DNA of 64,000 bases from the NCBI RefSeq assembly GCF_018882335.1, contig NZ_JACVOS010000008.1, forward strand, positions 1-64,000, written 5' to 3'. Origin of the DNA: Polynucleobacter sp. AM-25C3 (lineage in GTDB: Bacteria; Pseudomonadota; Gammaproteobacteria; Burkholderiales; Burkholderiaceae). Within the stretch, counting starts at the first letter, position 1; the number at the start of each line of letters is the position of its first letter. A program made the position numbers and the translations under genes. Positions 17,524 to 26,226 of the stretch are shown here, piece after piece. The notes under the pieces are model-generated. The model was given only the letters and a program-made list of their open reading frames with translations. It searched no databases and had not been told where the DNA came from.

Positions 17524-17832
17524 ATGAACAATCTAAAAAAATATTTGAGTGTTATTTTTCTACTATCAGGAGTAATCTTGACTCATATAGTAAGCGCCCA
17601 ATCTACTGGTGCATATACGGCTGGTCAGGTACGCAAAGTTGATTTGGAGCAAGGCAAAGTCACCATTCGTCACGAGGAAATCAAGAATTTAGATATGCCC
17701 CCAATGACCATGATTTTTAACGTGAAAAACAAAGCCCTTTTAAATGGTCTTAAGTCTGGAGACCAAGTGGAATTTGTGGCATCAAGCGAAGGTGGAAAGC
17801 TATATGTCGTCGAATTAAAAAAGGGAGAATGA
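17524..17832 (+). CDS. CusF-like periplasmic copper-binding protein
   Basis: This 102-aa protein has a signal peptide ending VSAQ and a small beta-barrel of the CusF/copper-binding DUF type. The core pattern EEIKNLDMPPMTMIFNVKN carries the methionines that bind Cu(I) in CusF relatives. It probably sequesters and hands over copper in the periplasm. It overlaps the following CopZ-like gene by 4 bp. Confidence 0.8.
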   Translation: MNNLKKYLSVIFLLSGVILTHIVSAQSTGAYTAGQVRKVDLEQGKVTIRHEEIKNLDMPPMTMIFNVKNKALLNGLKSGDQVEFVASSEGGKLYVVELKKGE

Positions 17833-18095
17833 AAATGAGTCAAATTTATTTAAATGTCGCCGGTATGACTTGTGGATCTTGCGTTAACCACGTTACCAAG
17901 GCACTTGAATCTTTAGATGGCGTATCCAATATCCATGTCGACTTGCAAAAAGGAAAAGTGCATTTAGATAGGGTGAGCTGGAAGACCGATGATTTGATTC
18001 ATGCGCTAAATCAGGAGGGTTATCCATCTTCTTTGGACCTTGATGGCAGCGTTCAGGCGCCACAGAAAAAATCTGGTGGTTGCTGTTGTGGTTAA
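17829..18095 (+). CDS. copZ: CopZ-like cytoplasmic copper chaperone (HMA domain)
   Basis: This 88-aa protein is a single heavy-metal-associated domain with GMTCGSC (C15, C18) in the first loop and no signal peptide, so it is cytoplasmic. It adds a C-terminal GGCCCG tail, an extra metal-binding cluster not usual in CopZ. It likely delivers Cu(I) to the ATPase at 20186. Start ATG 17829 overlaps the previous stop; ATG 17835 is an alternative. Confidence 0.8.
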   Translation: MKMSQIYLNVAGMTCGSCVNHVTKALESLDGVSNIHVDLQKGKVHLDRVSWKTDDLIHALNQEGYPSSLDLDGSVQAPQKKSGGCCCG

Positions 18096-18181
18096 CACTC
18101 TCTTTAATTCCCAATTTTTAGACATCCAAAAAGGTAACTGTTCTTAAAGACTCAAACTTCAATTAAGTAAAGGAGTAACAA

Positions 18182-18784
18182 ATGCGTAAATATCTTATCG
18201 GTCTGTTGGCAATAGCAGCGGTATTGTTATCAGGTTGTGGGTATAACCAAATTCAGTCCCAAGATGAGCAGGTAACTTCTAGCTGGTCTGAGGTATTGAA
18301 TCAATATCAGCGTAGAGCGGATCTGATTCCTAATCTAGTAAGCACGGTCAAAGGCGAAGCTAAGTTTGAGCAAGATACCCTGACCAAAGTGGTAGAGGCT
18401 AGATCTAAAGCTACCTCAATTCAAGCTACTCCTGATTTGGTAAATAATCCAGAAGCTTTCCAGAAATTCCAGCAAGCGCAAGGGCAGCTCACTTCGGCTT
18501 TATCCAGGTTATTGGTCGTTACAGAAAGCTACCCGAGCTTACGAACAAATCAAGGGTTTAGAGATTTGCAAGCGCAACTAGAGGGTACTGAAAATCGCAT
18601 TACAGTTGCTCGTAATCGGTACATTAAATCTGTACAGGAGTACAACGTCACGATTCGTTCATTCCCATCGAATTTAACAGCAATGGTGTTTGGTTATAAG
18701 GCCAAGGCAAACTTTACTGTTGAGAATGAAAAGGAATTAGCGACCCCTCCTAGCGTTTCATTTGATACTCCTGCGGCGAAATAA
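18182..18784 (+). CDS. LemA family lipoprotein-like protein
   Basis: This 200-aa protein starts with a hydrophobic segment ending in LSGC (lipidation possible at C19), followed by the long helical LemA fold with the typical SWSEVLNQYQRRADLIPNLV stretch. LemA proteins are membrane-attached helical bundles found next to TPM-domain proteins, which is the case here (18799, 19659). The cellular role is poorly defined. It follows an 86-bp gap after the CopZ-like gene and has AAAGGAG before the start. Confidence 0.88.
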   Translation: MRKYLIGLLAIAAVLLSGCGYNQIQSQDEQVTSSWSEVLNQYQRRADLIPNLVSTVKGEAKFEQDTLTKVVEARSKATSIQATPDLVNNPEAFQKFQQAQGQLTSALSRLLVVTESYPSLRTNQGFRDLQAQLEGTENRITVARNRYIKSVQEYNVTIRSFPSNLTAMVFGYKAKANFTVENEKELATPPSVSFDTPAAK

Positions 18785-18798
18785 TTGGAGCAACTTTC

Positions 18799-19665
18799 GT
18801 GACCCGCATCTTCTGGCTGCCTAAATGCCTATTCGCCTTGCTAACGCTTTTGGCGCTGCTCTGCTGGCCTCAGTTTTCTGTGGCGCAGCAGACGGTGCCA
18901 GCTTTATCAGGGCGGGTCATTGATCAAACAGGTACTCTTACACCCAGTCAGATTGGCTCTCTAGATCAAACCTTAAGCAATTTTGAGGCTAAAAAGGGTA
19001 GTCAGATTGTGGTGTTAATGGTGCAATCTACAGCCCCTGAAGCTATTGAGCAATATGCTATTCGCGTAGCGGAGCAATGGAAGATTGGACGGAAAAAAGT
19101 AGATGATGGTGCGATTCTGATTATTGCTAAAGCGGATAGAGCCCTTCGGATTGAGGTGGGTTACGGCCTTGAAGGAGTATTAACTGATGCAACTAGCAAG
19201 CGAATCATCGACCAAATCATTGTGCCCCGATTCAAACAGCAGGATTTTTATGGCGGCATTACGGATGGCGTAAACGCTGTGATTAGCGTGGTTGATGGTG
19301 AGGCGTTACCAGCGCCAAACCCAACTAATACAGAAATGCGTGACCCCGGGGATATTCGTTCGTTTTTACCAATCATTTTTATTGTGGCTTTAGTGCTTGG
19401 TGGAATCTTACGATCGATGCTCGGCAGGTTGCCTGGATCCCTCGTTACCGGAGGATTTGTAGCTCTTATCGCCTGGTTTATGTTCGGTGCGTTTTCTATG
19501 GCCTTAATCGCCGGTGTTGTGGCATTGGTCGTTGCTCTATCCGGAATGGGGTTGGGTAGACATGGCTTTGGTGGCTATAGCAGTGGAGGAGTTCATGGTG
19601 GCGGGGGTGGATTTAGTGGTGGCGGTGGCGGCTTTGGTGGCGGTGGCTCCTCGGGGAGATGGTGA
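18799..19665 (+). CDS. TPM-domain membrane protein (YgcG family)
   Basis: This 288-aa protein starts at GTG 18799. A signal peptide (about 1-30) precedes a TPM domain (about 38-165) with RVIDQTGTLT and the IEVGYGLEG motif. Two hydrophobic membrane segments (about 190-250) and a glycine-rich tail ending SSGRW follow. Proteins of this build (YgcG) associate with LemA. The TPM fold can have phosphatase activity in other organisms, but the function here is unknown. It ends 7 bp into the next reading frame. Confidence 0.85.
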   Translation: MTRIFWLPKCLFALLTLLALLCWPQFSVAQQTVPALSGRVIDQTGTLTPSQIGSLDQTLSNFEAKKGSQIVVLMVQSTAPEAIEQYAIRVAEQWKIGRKKVDDGAILIIAKADRALRIEVGYGLEGVLTDATSKRIIDQIIVPRFKQQDFYGGITDGVNAVISVVDGEALPAPNPTNTEMRDPGDIRSFLPIIFIVALVLGGILRSMLGRLPGSLVTGGFVALIAWFMFGAFSMALIAGVVALVVALSGMGLGRHGFGGYSSGGVHGGGGGFSGGGGGFGGGGSSGRW

Positions 19666-20168
19666 GCATGAATATGAATCGATTAATAAAACATCTCTGG
19701 TCTCATAGTCGCAAGGTAGGGAAATGCTTTTCCAAGGAAGATCTTGCCGCAATAACAAATGCGATTCGAGATAGTGAGGCTCAACATTCGGGTCAAATCT
19801 GTTTTGCCGTGGAAGGTGCCCTGGATACGCTTGCCTTGTTAAAAGACTTAAGCCCTAGAGATCGTGCAATTGAAGTCTTTACCAATCTCAGAGTTTGGGA
19901 TACCGAGCACAATAATGGGGTGCTCATTTATATTTTATTAGCCGATCATGCTGTAGAGATAATTGCCGATAGAGGCATTCATTCAAATGCGGATGCCAGT
20001 GCGTGGGATGTTATTTGTCATGAGATCGAATCCAAATTTGCGCTCAATGAATATCAGGCTGGCATTTTGTCTGGAATTGAAATGGTGAGTCAACTATTGC
20101 AAAGTCAATTCCCGGGGAAATCATCTTCAGATAATGAAATCCCAGATACGCCAGTTTTAATGAATTAG
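19659..20168 (+). CDS. Second TPM-domain protein, cytoplasmic
   Basis: This 169-aa protein (alternative ATG at 19668) is a stand-alone TPM domain without signal peptide: [17 protein letters not shown], then [20 protein letters not shown] and [10 protein letters not shown], which are the usual conserved blocks. It pairs with the membrane TPM protein in LemA-TPM-TPM trios. It overlaps that gene slightly and sits 17 bp upstream of the copper ATPase, so the trio is part of the copper transcription unit. Confidence 0.82.
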   Translation: MVSMNMNRLIKHLWSHSRKVGKCFSKEDLAAITNAIRDSEAQHSGQICFAVEGALDTLALLKDLSPRDRAIEVFTNLRVWDTEHNNGVLIYILLADHAVEIIADRGIHSNADASAWDVICHEIESKFALNEYQAGILSGIEMVSQLLQSQFPGKSSSDNEIPDTPVLMN

Positions 20169-20185
20169 GTAAACAAGGATTTGCA

Positions 20186-22534
20186 ATGAGTAAGCACAAT
20201 GAGAACAATCATCATGAGCATGGACACGATCACTCCCATCACGAACATTCTTCAGATGAAAATTCCTTGAAGGATCCTGTTTGTGGGATGACGGTCACTT
20301 CTCAGTCTAAGCATAGTTACTCGCTTAAGAATATTGCGTATTACTTTTGCAGCAATGGTTGTAAAGAAAAATTTATTGGAGCGCCCAGCAGGTATCTAGA
20401 TGGGGGGCTACAGGACTCAGAGTCTTCTGCTTCGGTGGCTGGCACAATTTATACCTGCCCCATGCATCCGCAAATTCGACAAGATCATCCTGGTAATTGC
20501 CCAATTTGTGGGATGAGTTTAGAGCCTCTGCTGCCTGAATTAGAGGAAGAAGAAAATCCAGAATTAGTTGATTTTCAAAGGCGATTTTGGTGGACACTGC
20601 CTTTGACGACAGTGGTGACTGTCCTTGCGATGTTTGGCCATAAACTTAATCTACTTGAGTCTCAAACCCAAACCTGGGTTGAATTATTCCTATCCTTACC
20701 AATTGTTTTATGGGCAGGATGGCCATTCTTTTATCGTGGCTGGCAATCCATAGCCAATCGCAGTCCAAATATGTGGACTTTGATTGGATTGGGAACAGGT
20801 GCTGCATTTTTGTATAGCGTTGTTGCTACGGTAGCTCCACAAGTATTTCCTGCTTCCTTTATGTCTATGGGCAGGATTGGTGTGTATTTTGAGGCAGCCG
20901 CCGTCATTATTTCATTGACTCTGCTTGGTCAGGTGTTGGAACTAAAGGCACGTTCACAAACTTCTGCGGCAATTAAATCCTTGCTGGGCTTAGCTCCTAA
21001 AACAGCTAGAAGAATTAAGGGCGATGGATCTGAGGAAGATATTCCTTTATCAAATGTTCATATTGAAGACTTATTGAGGGTGCGCCCAGGTGAAAAAGTG
21101 CCTGTTGATGGCGTCATTGTTGAAGGCTCTAGTGCGCTTGATGAATCCATGCTTACCGGGGAGCCATTGCCAGTTACTAAGCGTATCGGTGATCGTGTGA
21201 TTGGAGCAACGATGAATACCAATGGCGCATTGATTATTAAAGCCGAGCGTGTTGGTTCATCAACCATGCTGGCTCAAATTGTGCAAATGGTAGCTCAAGC
21301 CCAACGCTCCAGAGCACCAATGCAGCGAATGGCAGATATTGTTGCGGGATATTTTGTAGTAACGGTTGTAGCGATAGCTTTACTGACTTTTTTCATTTGG
21401 GGGATCTTTGGCCCCGAACCAAGTTGGGTCTTTGGTTTAATCAATGCGGTTTCGGTATTAATCATTGCTTGCCCTTGTGCCCTAGGTCTTGCCACGCCAA
21501 TGTCGATTATGGTTGCTACTGGTAAAGGGGCGACAAAGGGAATTTTGTTCCGCGACGCTGCGGCCATTGAAAATCTTCGTAAGGTGAACACCCTCATTAT
21601 TGATAAAACAGGCACCTTAACAGAGGGTAAGCCAATTTTTGATAGAGTTATTCCTGCGCCCAGCTTTGATGGTAATGAGGTCTTAAAGCTTGCAGCAAGT
21701 CTTGATCAGGGCAGTGAGCATCCTCTTGCCGATGCGATTGTTCGTGCTGCAAGAGATGGTAATTTGCCCCTGGAGAAACCTGAAAACTTTGAATCTAGTT
21801 CAGGAATTGGAGTTCAAGGTAGCGTTGGCTTGTTTCATTTGGCGTTGGGTAATACTGCATTGATGGATAAGCTGGGAGTTTCTGTTGATATTTTGAAAGC
21901 CCAAGCAGAGGAGCTCCGCTCTGAAGGCGCTAGCGTGATGCATTTAGCTATCAACGGAAAGCTTGCTGGACTTTTAGCTGTCTCTGATCCTATTAAGGCT
22001 ACTACGCCAGAGGCTTTGCAAACCTTAAGAGAGGCGGGATTGCGAATTGTGATGGCAACTGGAGATGGATTAACAACTGCTAAATCTGTTGGCAAGCGCC
22101 TTGGGATTGAAGAGGTCTATGGAGAGGTTAAGCCAGCAGATAAGCTCGAATTGGTAACTCGACTACAAAATGAAGGTCGGATTGTTGCAATGGCAGGTGA
22201 TGGCATCAATGATGCTCCAGCTTTAGCAAAAGCCAATGTTGGTATTGCTATGGGCACCGGTACTGACGTTGCTATGAATAGCGCCCAAATTACTTTAGTT
22301 AAAGGTGATCTCAGAGGTATTGCGATTGCTAAGTCGCTTTCAGACGATACGGTAGGCAATATGAAGCAAAACCTAGTGTTTGCGTTTCTTTATAACGCAC
22401 TGGGCATTCCTATTGCTGCTGGTCTCTTATATCCTTTCACTGGATGGTTACTCTCACCATTAATTGCTGCACTTGCCATGAGCTTGAGCTCAGCCTCGGT
22501 CATTACAAATGCGTTACGTTTAAGGAGAAATTAA
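20186..22534 (+). CDS. copA: Copper-exporting P1B-type ATPase with His-rich, YHS and heavy-metal-binding domains
   Basis: This 782-aa protein has a His-rich N-terminus ([13 protein letters not shown]), a YHS-type domain beginning DPVCGM (about 31-36), a CPMHP/CPICGM zinc-ribbon-like binding domain (about 90-112), then membrane helices with CPC at 429-431, D473 in DKTGT and [11 protein letters not shown]. The domain set is that of bacterial Cu(I) exporters lacking the classical HMA domain. It pumps cytoplasmic copper to the periplasm, where the oxidase and cupredoxin proteins act. It lies immediately downstream of the LemA-TPM trio. Confidence 0.88.
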   Translation: MSKHNENNHHEHGHDHSHHEHSSDENSLKDPVCGMTVTSQSKHSYSLKNIAYYFCSNGCKEKFIGAPSRYLDGGLQDSESSASVAGTIYTCPMHPQIRQDHPGNCPICGMSLEPLLPELEEEENPELVDFQRRFWWTLPLTTVVTVLAMFGHKLNLLESQTQTWVELFLSLPIVLWAGWPFFYRGWQSIANRSPNMWTLIGLGTGAAFLYSVVATVAPQVFPASFMSMGRIGVYFEAAAVIISLTLLGQVLELKARSQTSAAIKSLLGLAPKTARRIKGDGSEEDIPLSNVHIEDLLRVRPGEKVPVDGVIVEGSSALDESMLTGEPLPVTKRIGDRVIGATMNTNGALIIKAERVGSSTMLAQIVQMVAQAQRSRAPMQRMADIVAGYFVVTVVAIALLTFFIWGIFGPEPSWVFGLINAVSVLIIACPCALGLATPMSIMVATGKGATKGILFRDAAAIENLRKVNTLIIDKTGTLTEGKPIFDRVIPAPSFDGNEVLKLAASLDQGSEHPLADAIVRAARDGNLPLEKPENFESSSGIGVQGSVGLFHLALGNTALMDKLGVSVDILKAQAEELRSEGASVMHLAINGKLAGLLAVSDPIKATTPEALQTLREAGLRIVMATGDGLTTAKSVGKRLGIEEVYGEVKPADKLELVTRLQNEGRIVAMAGDGINDAPALAKANVGIAMGTGTDVAMNSAQITLVKGDLRGIAIAKSLSDDTVGNMKQNLVFAFLYNALGIPIAAGLLYPFTGWLLSPLIAALAMSLSSASVITNALRLRRN

Positions 22535-22536
22535 TC

Positions 22537-22767
22537 ATGGAAAAGTCATTTCATCCATTCTCTGAGTTATTCCTTCAATTAGGACTACCTTCTGATGGTA
22601 ATAGTATTAAGGCATTCATTGATCGGCATGCTCCTTTAGATGAAGCGATTGAATTAGCGGATGCACCATTGTGGACACCATCTCAAGCAAGGCTTCTTCG
22701 TGATGAGTTGCTTTTAGATGCTGATTGGGCCGAGATTGTGGATCAGTTAAATAAAGCCTTACGTTAA
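22537..22767 (+). CDS. DUF2789 family protein
   Basis: The protein is 76 aa from ATG 22537, 2 bp after the ATPase stop, with GGAG upstream (TAAGGAGAAATTAATC); a longer frame from 22444 lies inside the ATPase and is rejected. The whole sequence matches the DUF2789 pattern: SFHPFSELFLQLGLPSD, APLWTPSQARLLRDELL, DADWAEIVDQLN. Members are small, cytoplasmic and of unknown function. It is the last gene of the copper unit. Confidence 0.85.
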   Translation: MEKSFHPFSELFLQLGLPSDGNSIKAFIDRHAPLDEAIELADAPLWTPSQARLLRDELLLDADWAEIVDQLNKALR

Positions 22768-22867
22768 GCAGGTCGCTCAGTTTTGGGTGAGAGTTAGCGT
22801 ACTCAGATTATTGAATTGATGGTCTGCTTTGGGTCGGAGTCTGCCTACCAGATATCCACACATGAAA

Positions 22868-22884
22868 TGTCGGTTTACTCGACA
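22868..22884 (+). repeat. Island palindrome copy C, upstream of the integrase
   Basis: TGTCGGTTTACTCGACA has one imperfect arm. The preceding ATCCACACATGAAA resembles ATCCACATATGAAA before copy E at 33989. It lies 67 bp upstream of the integrase start. Confidence 0.7.
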
Positions 22885-22924
22885 AATTTTCCGATCGACC
22901 TTCCTGAAATCTGAAGTTAAGCTA

Positions 22925-22949
22925 CAAGTGTCTCGAAACACGACACTTG
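22925..22949. promoter_or_regulatory. Inverted repeat abutting the integrase start codon
   Basis: CAAGTGTC (22925-22932) and GACACTTG (22942-22949) form an 8-bp stem around TCGAAACAC. Within it, 22930-22944 is the reverse complement of the 15-mer at 7526-7540. It ends one base before GTG 22951, where a Shine-Dalgarno would be expected, so it may act as an operator or as an RNA hairpin limiting translation. Confidence 0.6.
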
Positions 22950-22950
22950 A

Positions 22951-24165
22951 GTGCAAAATCTAAACCAGCTTTTCTCTAAATCTAGTGCATCCCAGTCTGC
23001 TGATGTAATTCACCTCCACCGAGGTTTAGTAAGTCTCTTTAAGCGATCAGGCAGCAATCAATGGCAATGCCGCTTTAGGTTGCCTAACGATCAATGGCAT
23101 TCCATGAGCACTGGCCAGGCGGATCTTGAGGAGGCCAAGCATACCTCTATAGCACTCTATGAGCAGACCATGGCTAAGATAAGCCAGGAATTAAGCCTCA
23201 AATCCAAGTCATTTAAGCAGTTGGCTGAAGAAGACCTCGTGGCAATGGATATTGCCAATAAAGAAGGTAATGGCAAAGCTATCTTTAAGGATTACAAGTT
23301 TGTTCTCAATAAATACCTCATCCCGTTTTTTGGAAAATTCCAATTAAAGGAAATCACTCCCGAACTGGTTAAGGATTTTGAATCTTGGCGCTTATCCCAA
23401 ATGGGAAGAGATCCCCAGGCAAGCACTAAGCGTACCCATGCAACGACCTATAACCGGATAGTTGCCTTAGCTAGAGAGCAAAACTTGATTGCCGATACTT
23501 TTCGGGTTCCTTTATTAGATCCCCATGGATCTCCCAGTCAAGCAAGACCCGCTTTTAGTAAAGAGGAGATCATTCAATTATTAGCCTACATGCCTAGCTG
23601 GGAGAAGGTGGGGAGATCATCGCGTACTAAGGAGATGAGACAGCTATGCCGCTCTTATGTGGAATTCTTACTCTATACGGGAGCAAGGCCTGGAACCGAG
23701 CTAAAGCCCATGCGCTGGAAGCATTTGCAATGGCATTGGATTGGCGATCAACGCTATCTCAAGGTTTGGCTTTCCGGTAAAACAGGACCTCGGTATTTAA
23801 TTGCCAAACATTTGGTGGTGGATTGCTTGGAAAGATTAATTGCTTGGCATCAATTGCCATATAAAGATCTAAATGCCGTCATAGAGGCTAGGTTAGATCA
23901 TCTGATATTTACTTTCCCAAGAGGGGTTCAGCCTTATAACTTCAATCCTCAGTTTGAGAATCTACTAAAGGAATGCAATTTGCTGAAAGATGTAGCGGGG
24001 CGCAATCGCAGTCTGTATAGTCTGCGCCATACCTATGCCACATTTGCACTAGCTGAAGGGGTTGATATACACACCCTCGCTAGGCAAATGGGTACTTCGA
24101 CATTAATGATTGAGCGTCACTACTCAAAACTCACCCCAATGATGGCAGCCGCTAAGTTGGCTTAG
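22951..24165 (+). CDS. Tyrosine recombinase (phage-type integrase) of the island
   Basis: This 404-aa protein starts at GTG 22951, the only in-frame start before conserved sequence (a stop lies directly upstream). The N-terminal third holds an arm-binding-like domain and a SAM-like core-binding domain (about 80-170). The catalytic domain has R246 in TGARPGTE, R359 in YSLRHTY and the nucleophile Y391 in RHYSKL. It should catalyse integration at the tRNA-Lys 3' end, but it lies 11 kb from the tRNA, not beside it. It is convergent with, and overlaps by 4 bp, the minus-strand gene at 24162. Confidence 0.88.
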   Translation: MQNLNQLFSKSSASQSADVIHLHRGLVSLFKRSGSNQWQCRFRLPNDQWHSMSTGQADLEEAKHTSIALYEQTMAKISQELSLKSKSFKQLAEEDLVAMDIANKEGNGKAIFKDYKFVLNKYLIPFFGKFQLKEITPELVKDFESWRLSQMGRDPQASTKRTHATTYNRIVALAREQNLIADTFRVPLLDPHGSPSQARPAFSKEEIIQLLAYMPSWEKVGRSSRTKEMRQLCRSYVEFLLYTGARPGTELKPMRWKHLQWHWIGDQRYLKVWLSGKTGPRYLIAKHLVVDCLERLIAWHQLPYKDLNAVIEARLDHLIFTFPRGVQPYNFNPQFENLLKECNLLKDVAGRNRSLYSLRHTYATFALAEGVDIHTLARQMGTSTLMIERHYSKLTPMMAAAKLA

Positions 24166-24710
24166 ATCTCAAATTTTCCAATATGCAATTCTTCACATAA
24201 AAAACTTTCAATGTCAGCCCTCAGTTCAACTTGCGTATGTCCATCAATAATGTCGGAAATGAGCTGAGGGAAACCATCATTTGATATGTGCCTGGAATCC
24301 GATAGTGCTTGATACCGATCTCTGGATTTGGTGTAGTAGTAAAGCGCCTCGTTAAATAAGGCTTCCATTTCATGAAGATCAAGTAAGGCGCTTAGAGCTG
24401 CACGAATGCATAAAGCTGAATTCTTATTCATGAGCCAATAGATCGAGCAGTCTTTATTAGCTAAGCTAGTAGCAATAAATTCAACATGCTTTAGATTGCC
24501 GATGACCATATAAGACCGATTTGGACCTGTGAAATTAAGATAACCATCCAGTATTTTGATGGCATCAAGCTCAGAATCAATTGTCCCAATTGGTTTTGAA
24601 TGCCCGCGTATATAGATCTTCTGTGAAGATGAGCTGATCTTCTGAAAGTATTCGGGATCAATGCCATGGTTAGGAGTGTCAAAAACAAAGACTGTTCTAG
24701 GGTAGCGCAT
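24162..24710 (-). CDS. Unknown 182-aa island protein
   Basis: ATG 24710 is preferred over a TTG at 24728. No recognised domain is seen. The N-terminus MRYPRTVFVFDTPNHGIDP alternates strands and turns. The middle, YLNFTGPNRSYMVIGNLKHVEF, looks like a Rossmann-type strand-helix region, and the C-terminal half is helical. It is the last gene of the minus-strand run starting at 27024, so it may belong with the AAA+ ATPase, although 73 bp separate it from the small gene upstream. Confidence 0.55.
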   Translation of the reverse strand: MRYPRTVFVFDTPNHGIDPEYFQKISSSSQKIYIRGHSKPIGTIDSELDAIKILDGYLNFTGPNRSYMVIGNLKHVEFIATSLANKDCSIYWLMNKNSALCIRAALSALLDLHEMEALFNEALYYYTKSRDRYQALSDSRHISNDGFPQLISDIIDGHTQVELRADIESFLCEELHIGKFEI

Positions 24711-24783
24711 GACAACCCCAAAATTCAAAAATTACCATCTTCATATTCTTTTTCTATGTGCTCGTATTGGGTGATTTCAATAT

Positions 24784-24966
24784 TTAAAAAGTAGTTAATC
24801 GATAGTAGGCTTCCAAAAGATCGGAAATCTGAATAATTCGAGACTTTTCGGTTATCTCAACCTCGTTTACACATTCATCTTCAATGGCATTCAATACAAC
24901 ATATGCGCCATCAATGCTGCTATATGTTTCTCGGTCATTTAGTACAACTGCGTCAAAATATTTCAT
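24784..24966 (-). CDS. Unknown 60-aa island protein
   Basis: The start is ATG 24966, preceded by TTGGAG at a good distance. A longer frame to 25092 overlaps the upstream gene in another frame. The product is acidic (MKYFDAVVLNDRETY at the start) with no known domain. It is in the minus-strand AAA+ gene run. Its small size makes it a candidate regulator or recombination directionality factor, but nothing in the sequence shows this. Confidence 0.5.
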   Translation of the reverse strand: MKYFDAVVLNDRETYSSIDGAYVVLNAIEDECVNEVEITEKSRIIQISDLLEAYYRLTTF

Positions 24967-25009
24967 GATTACTCCAAGGTAAATTAATTTAAGTAGATTT
25001 GTTAAGGAT

Positions 25010-25456
25010 TTAGCGCTTACGTATGCGGCTAATAATTTGTAAAAACTCCACCAATTCCTCATACGAGAAGTGGCCGCCTTGGATTTCTTCAAGCATGAGT
25101 TTTGCCATCATGAGTAGCTCAATAGAGTTGGTGGGTCTCTGCGCGGGCTCAAGCGTAAAAGTATTGGGAACAATTAAATTCCAAGAGACGCGATTAAGGT
25201 CTTGGTATTTAGATCCCGCAATCTGAAGGATGTTGGGCGCTAGCTTTAAAGTGGTGAAAACATAGAAAACCTCGCTATCATCAATTTGCTGTTGCCATTC
25301 CTCTTCAAATTGCACCTTATTCACAATCTTTCTGGTGGAGACAGCATGGTTTTTAGCAAGGACAAAGGTGCCGATACCTTCGTCCCCGCTTACCAATTCA
25401 GTAAGCGCCTGCACAGTGATTTCCATCAGCAGTTCAACAGATTTGCGCTTATTCAT
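25010..25456 (-). CDS. Unknown 148-aa island protein coupled to the AAA+ ATPase
   Basis: The product is about 148 aa from ATG 25456, which overlaps the AAA+ stop codon by 8 bp, so translation is coupled. It has a helical N-terminus (KRKSVELLMEITVQALTEL), a beta-rich middle and a helical C-terminus ending in RIRKR. No family is recognised. The tight coupling suggests a physical partner of the ATPase. Confidence 0.6.
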   Translation of the reverse strand: MNKRKSVELLMEITVQALTELVSGDEGIGTFVLAKNHAVSTRKIVNKVQFEEEWQQQIDDSEVFYVFTTLKLAPNILQIAGSKYQDLNRVSWNLIVPNTFTLEPAQRPTNSIELLMMAKLMLEEIQGGHFSYEELVEFLQIISRIRKR

Positions 25457-26153
25457 CTTCAAACTGCCGCTCACGAATAGACTGAGTTATTTCAATATCA
25501 GTGAGAATCGTCCTGGCTGATCCGTTTCCAGCATTGACAACACCTGCAATGGCTTGATCTGTTGGTGGCGTTTTGCCAGAGGCTGCGTAGATTGATTTGA
25601 TCTTGCTGACCCAGGCAGAGGTTGGAGCAGAATTCATATCCAATACGATGGATCGATTAATAACCCCCGGATCTACCTTATTAAGATGATTTGTTGTGAG
25701 AACAAAAACTACGTGGGTGTAGTTCATGATTGCCTTGAGCGATGCATGAGCAGCTGCCGTCAGGTTGTCCACTTCATCCAAAATTACATAATGCAAGCAG
25801 CTTGGGTTAAAGCTCATAGTCATCACGTGAGTTTGAATCTGTCCGATTAGCGAGGCGCCGTTTTGCCCTTGAGCGCAAGAGTAAAAATCAATATTGGGCT
25901 GTGTGGAGTCAATAATTGAGCCCACGGGAATTGATTGCAATACAGGGGTAGTTTTGACAGTCTCTAGCCAGCCAGGCAATAGCTTGGCCATCGTGGTTTT
26001 GCCAGAGCCATAGACTCCGTAAAGTAGCAGTGCTGATACTCCATTGCCGGGAAACTTTACGGTACCGTCTATTACGGCTTCTAGCTTAGCCCTTGTATGG
26101 GGCATTAATGCAAAGTCATCAGGTGATGACGGGGTCGATATATTGAGTGCCAT
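25449..26153 (-). CDS. AAA+ ATPase resembling a clamp-loader small subunit
   Basis: This 234-aa protein has Walker A GVYGSGKT (46-53), Walker B VILDEVD (123-129), a sensor-1 asparagine in LTTNHLNKV (N155) and an arginine in VINRS (R167) at the place of a clamp-loader arginine finger. The LDEVDNLTAAAHASLKAIM stretch is close in pattern to RFC or phage gp44 small subunits. It lacks the C-terminal collar domain of full clamp loaders. It may load or remodel a ring or a nucleoprotein complex during island replication, recombination or defence. No polymerase or clamp is encoded nearby. Confidence 0.75.
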   Translation of the reverse strand: MALNISTPSSPDDFALMPHTRAKLEAVIDGTVKFPGNGVSALLLYGVYGSGKTTMAKLLPGWLETVKTTPVLQSIPVGSIIDSTQPNIDFYSCAQGQNGASLIGQIQTHVMTMSFNPSCLHYVILDEVDNLTAAAHASLKAIMNYTHVVFVLTTNHLNKVDPGVINRSIVLDMNSAPTSAWVSKIKSIYAASGKTPPTDQAIAGVVNAGNGSARTILTDIEITQSIRERQFEDE

Positions 26154-26226
26154 AGTTCCTCCTAGTTAGTTATGGCTTCACTCATTTCTTATCCGTATTG
26201 GCTTACCGCTTTACACAAAAACGCAA

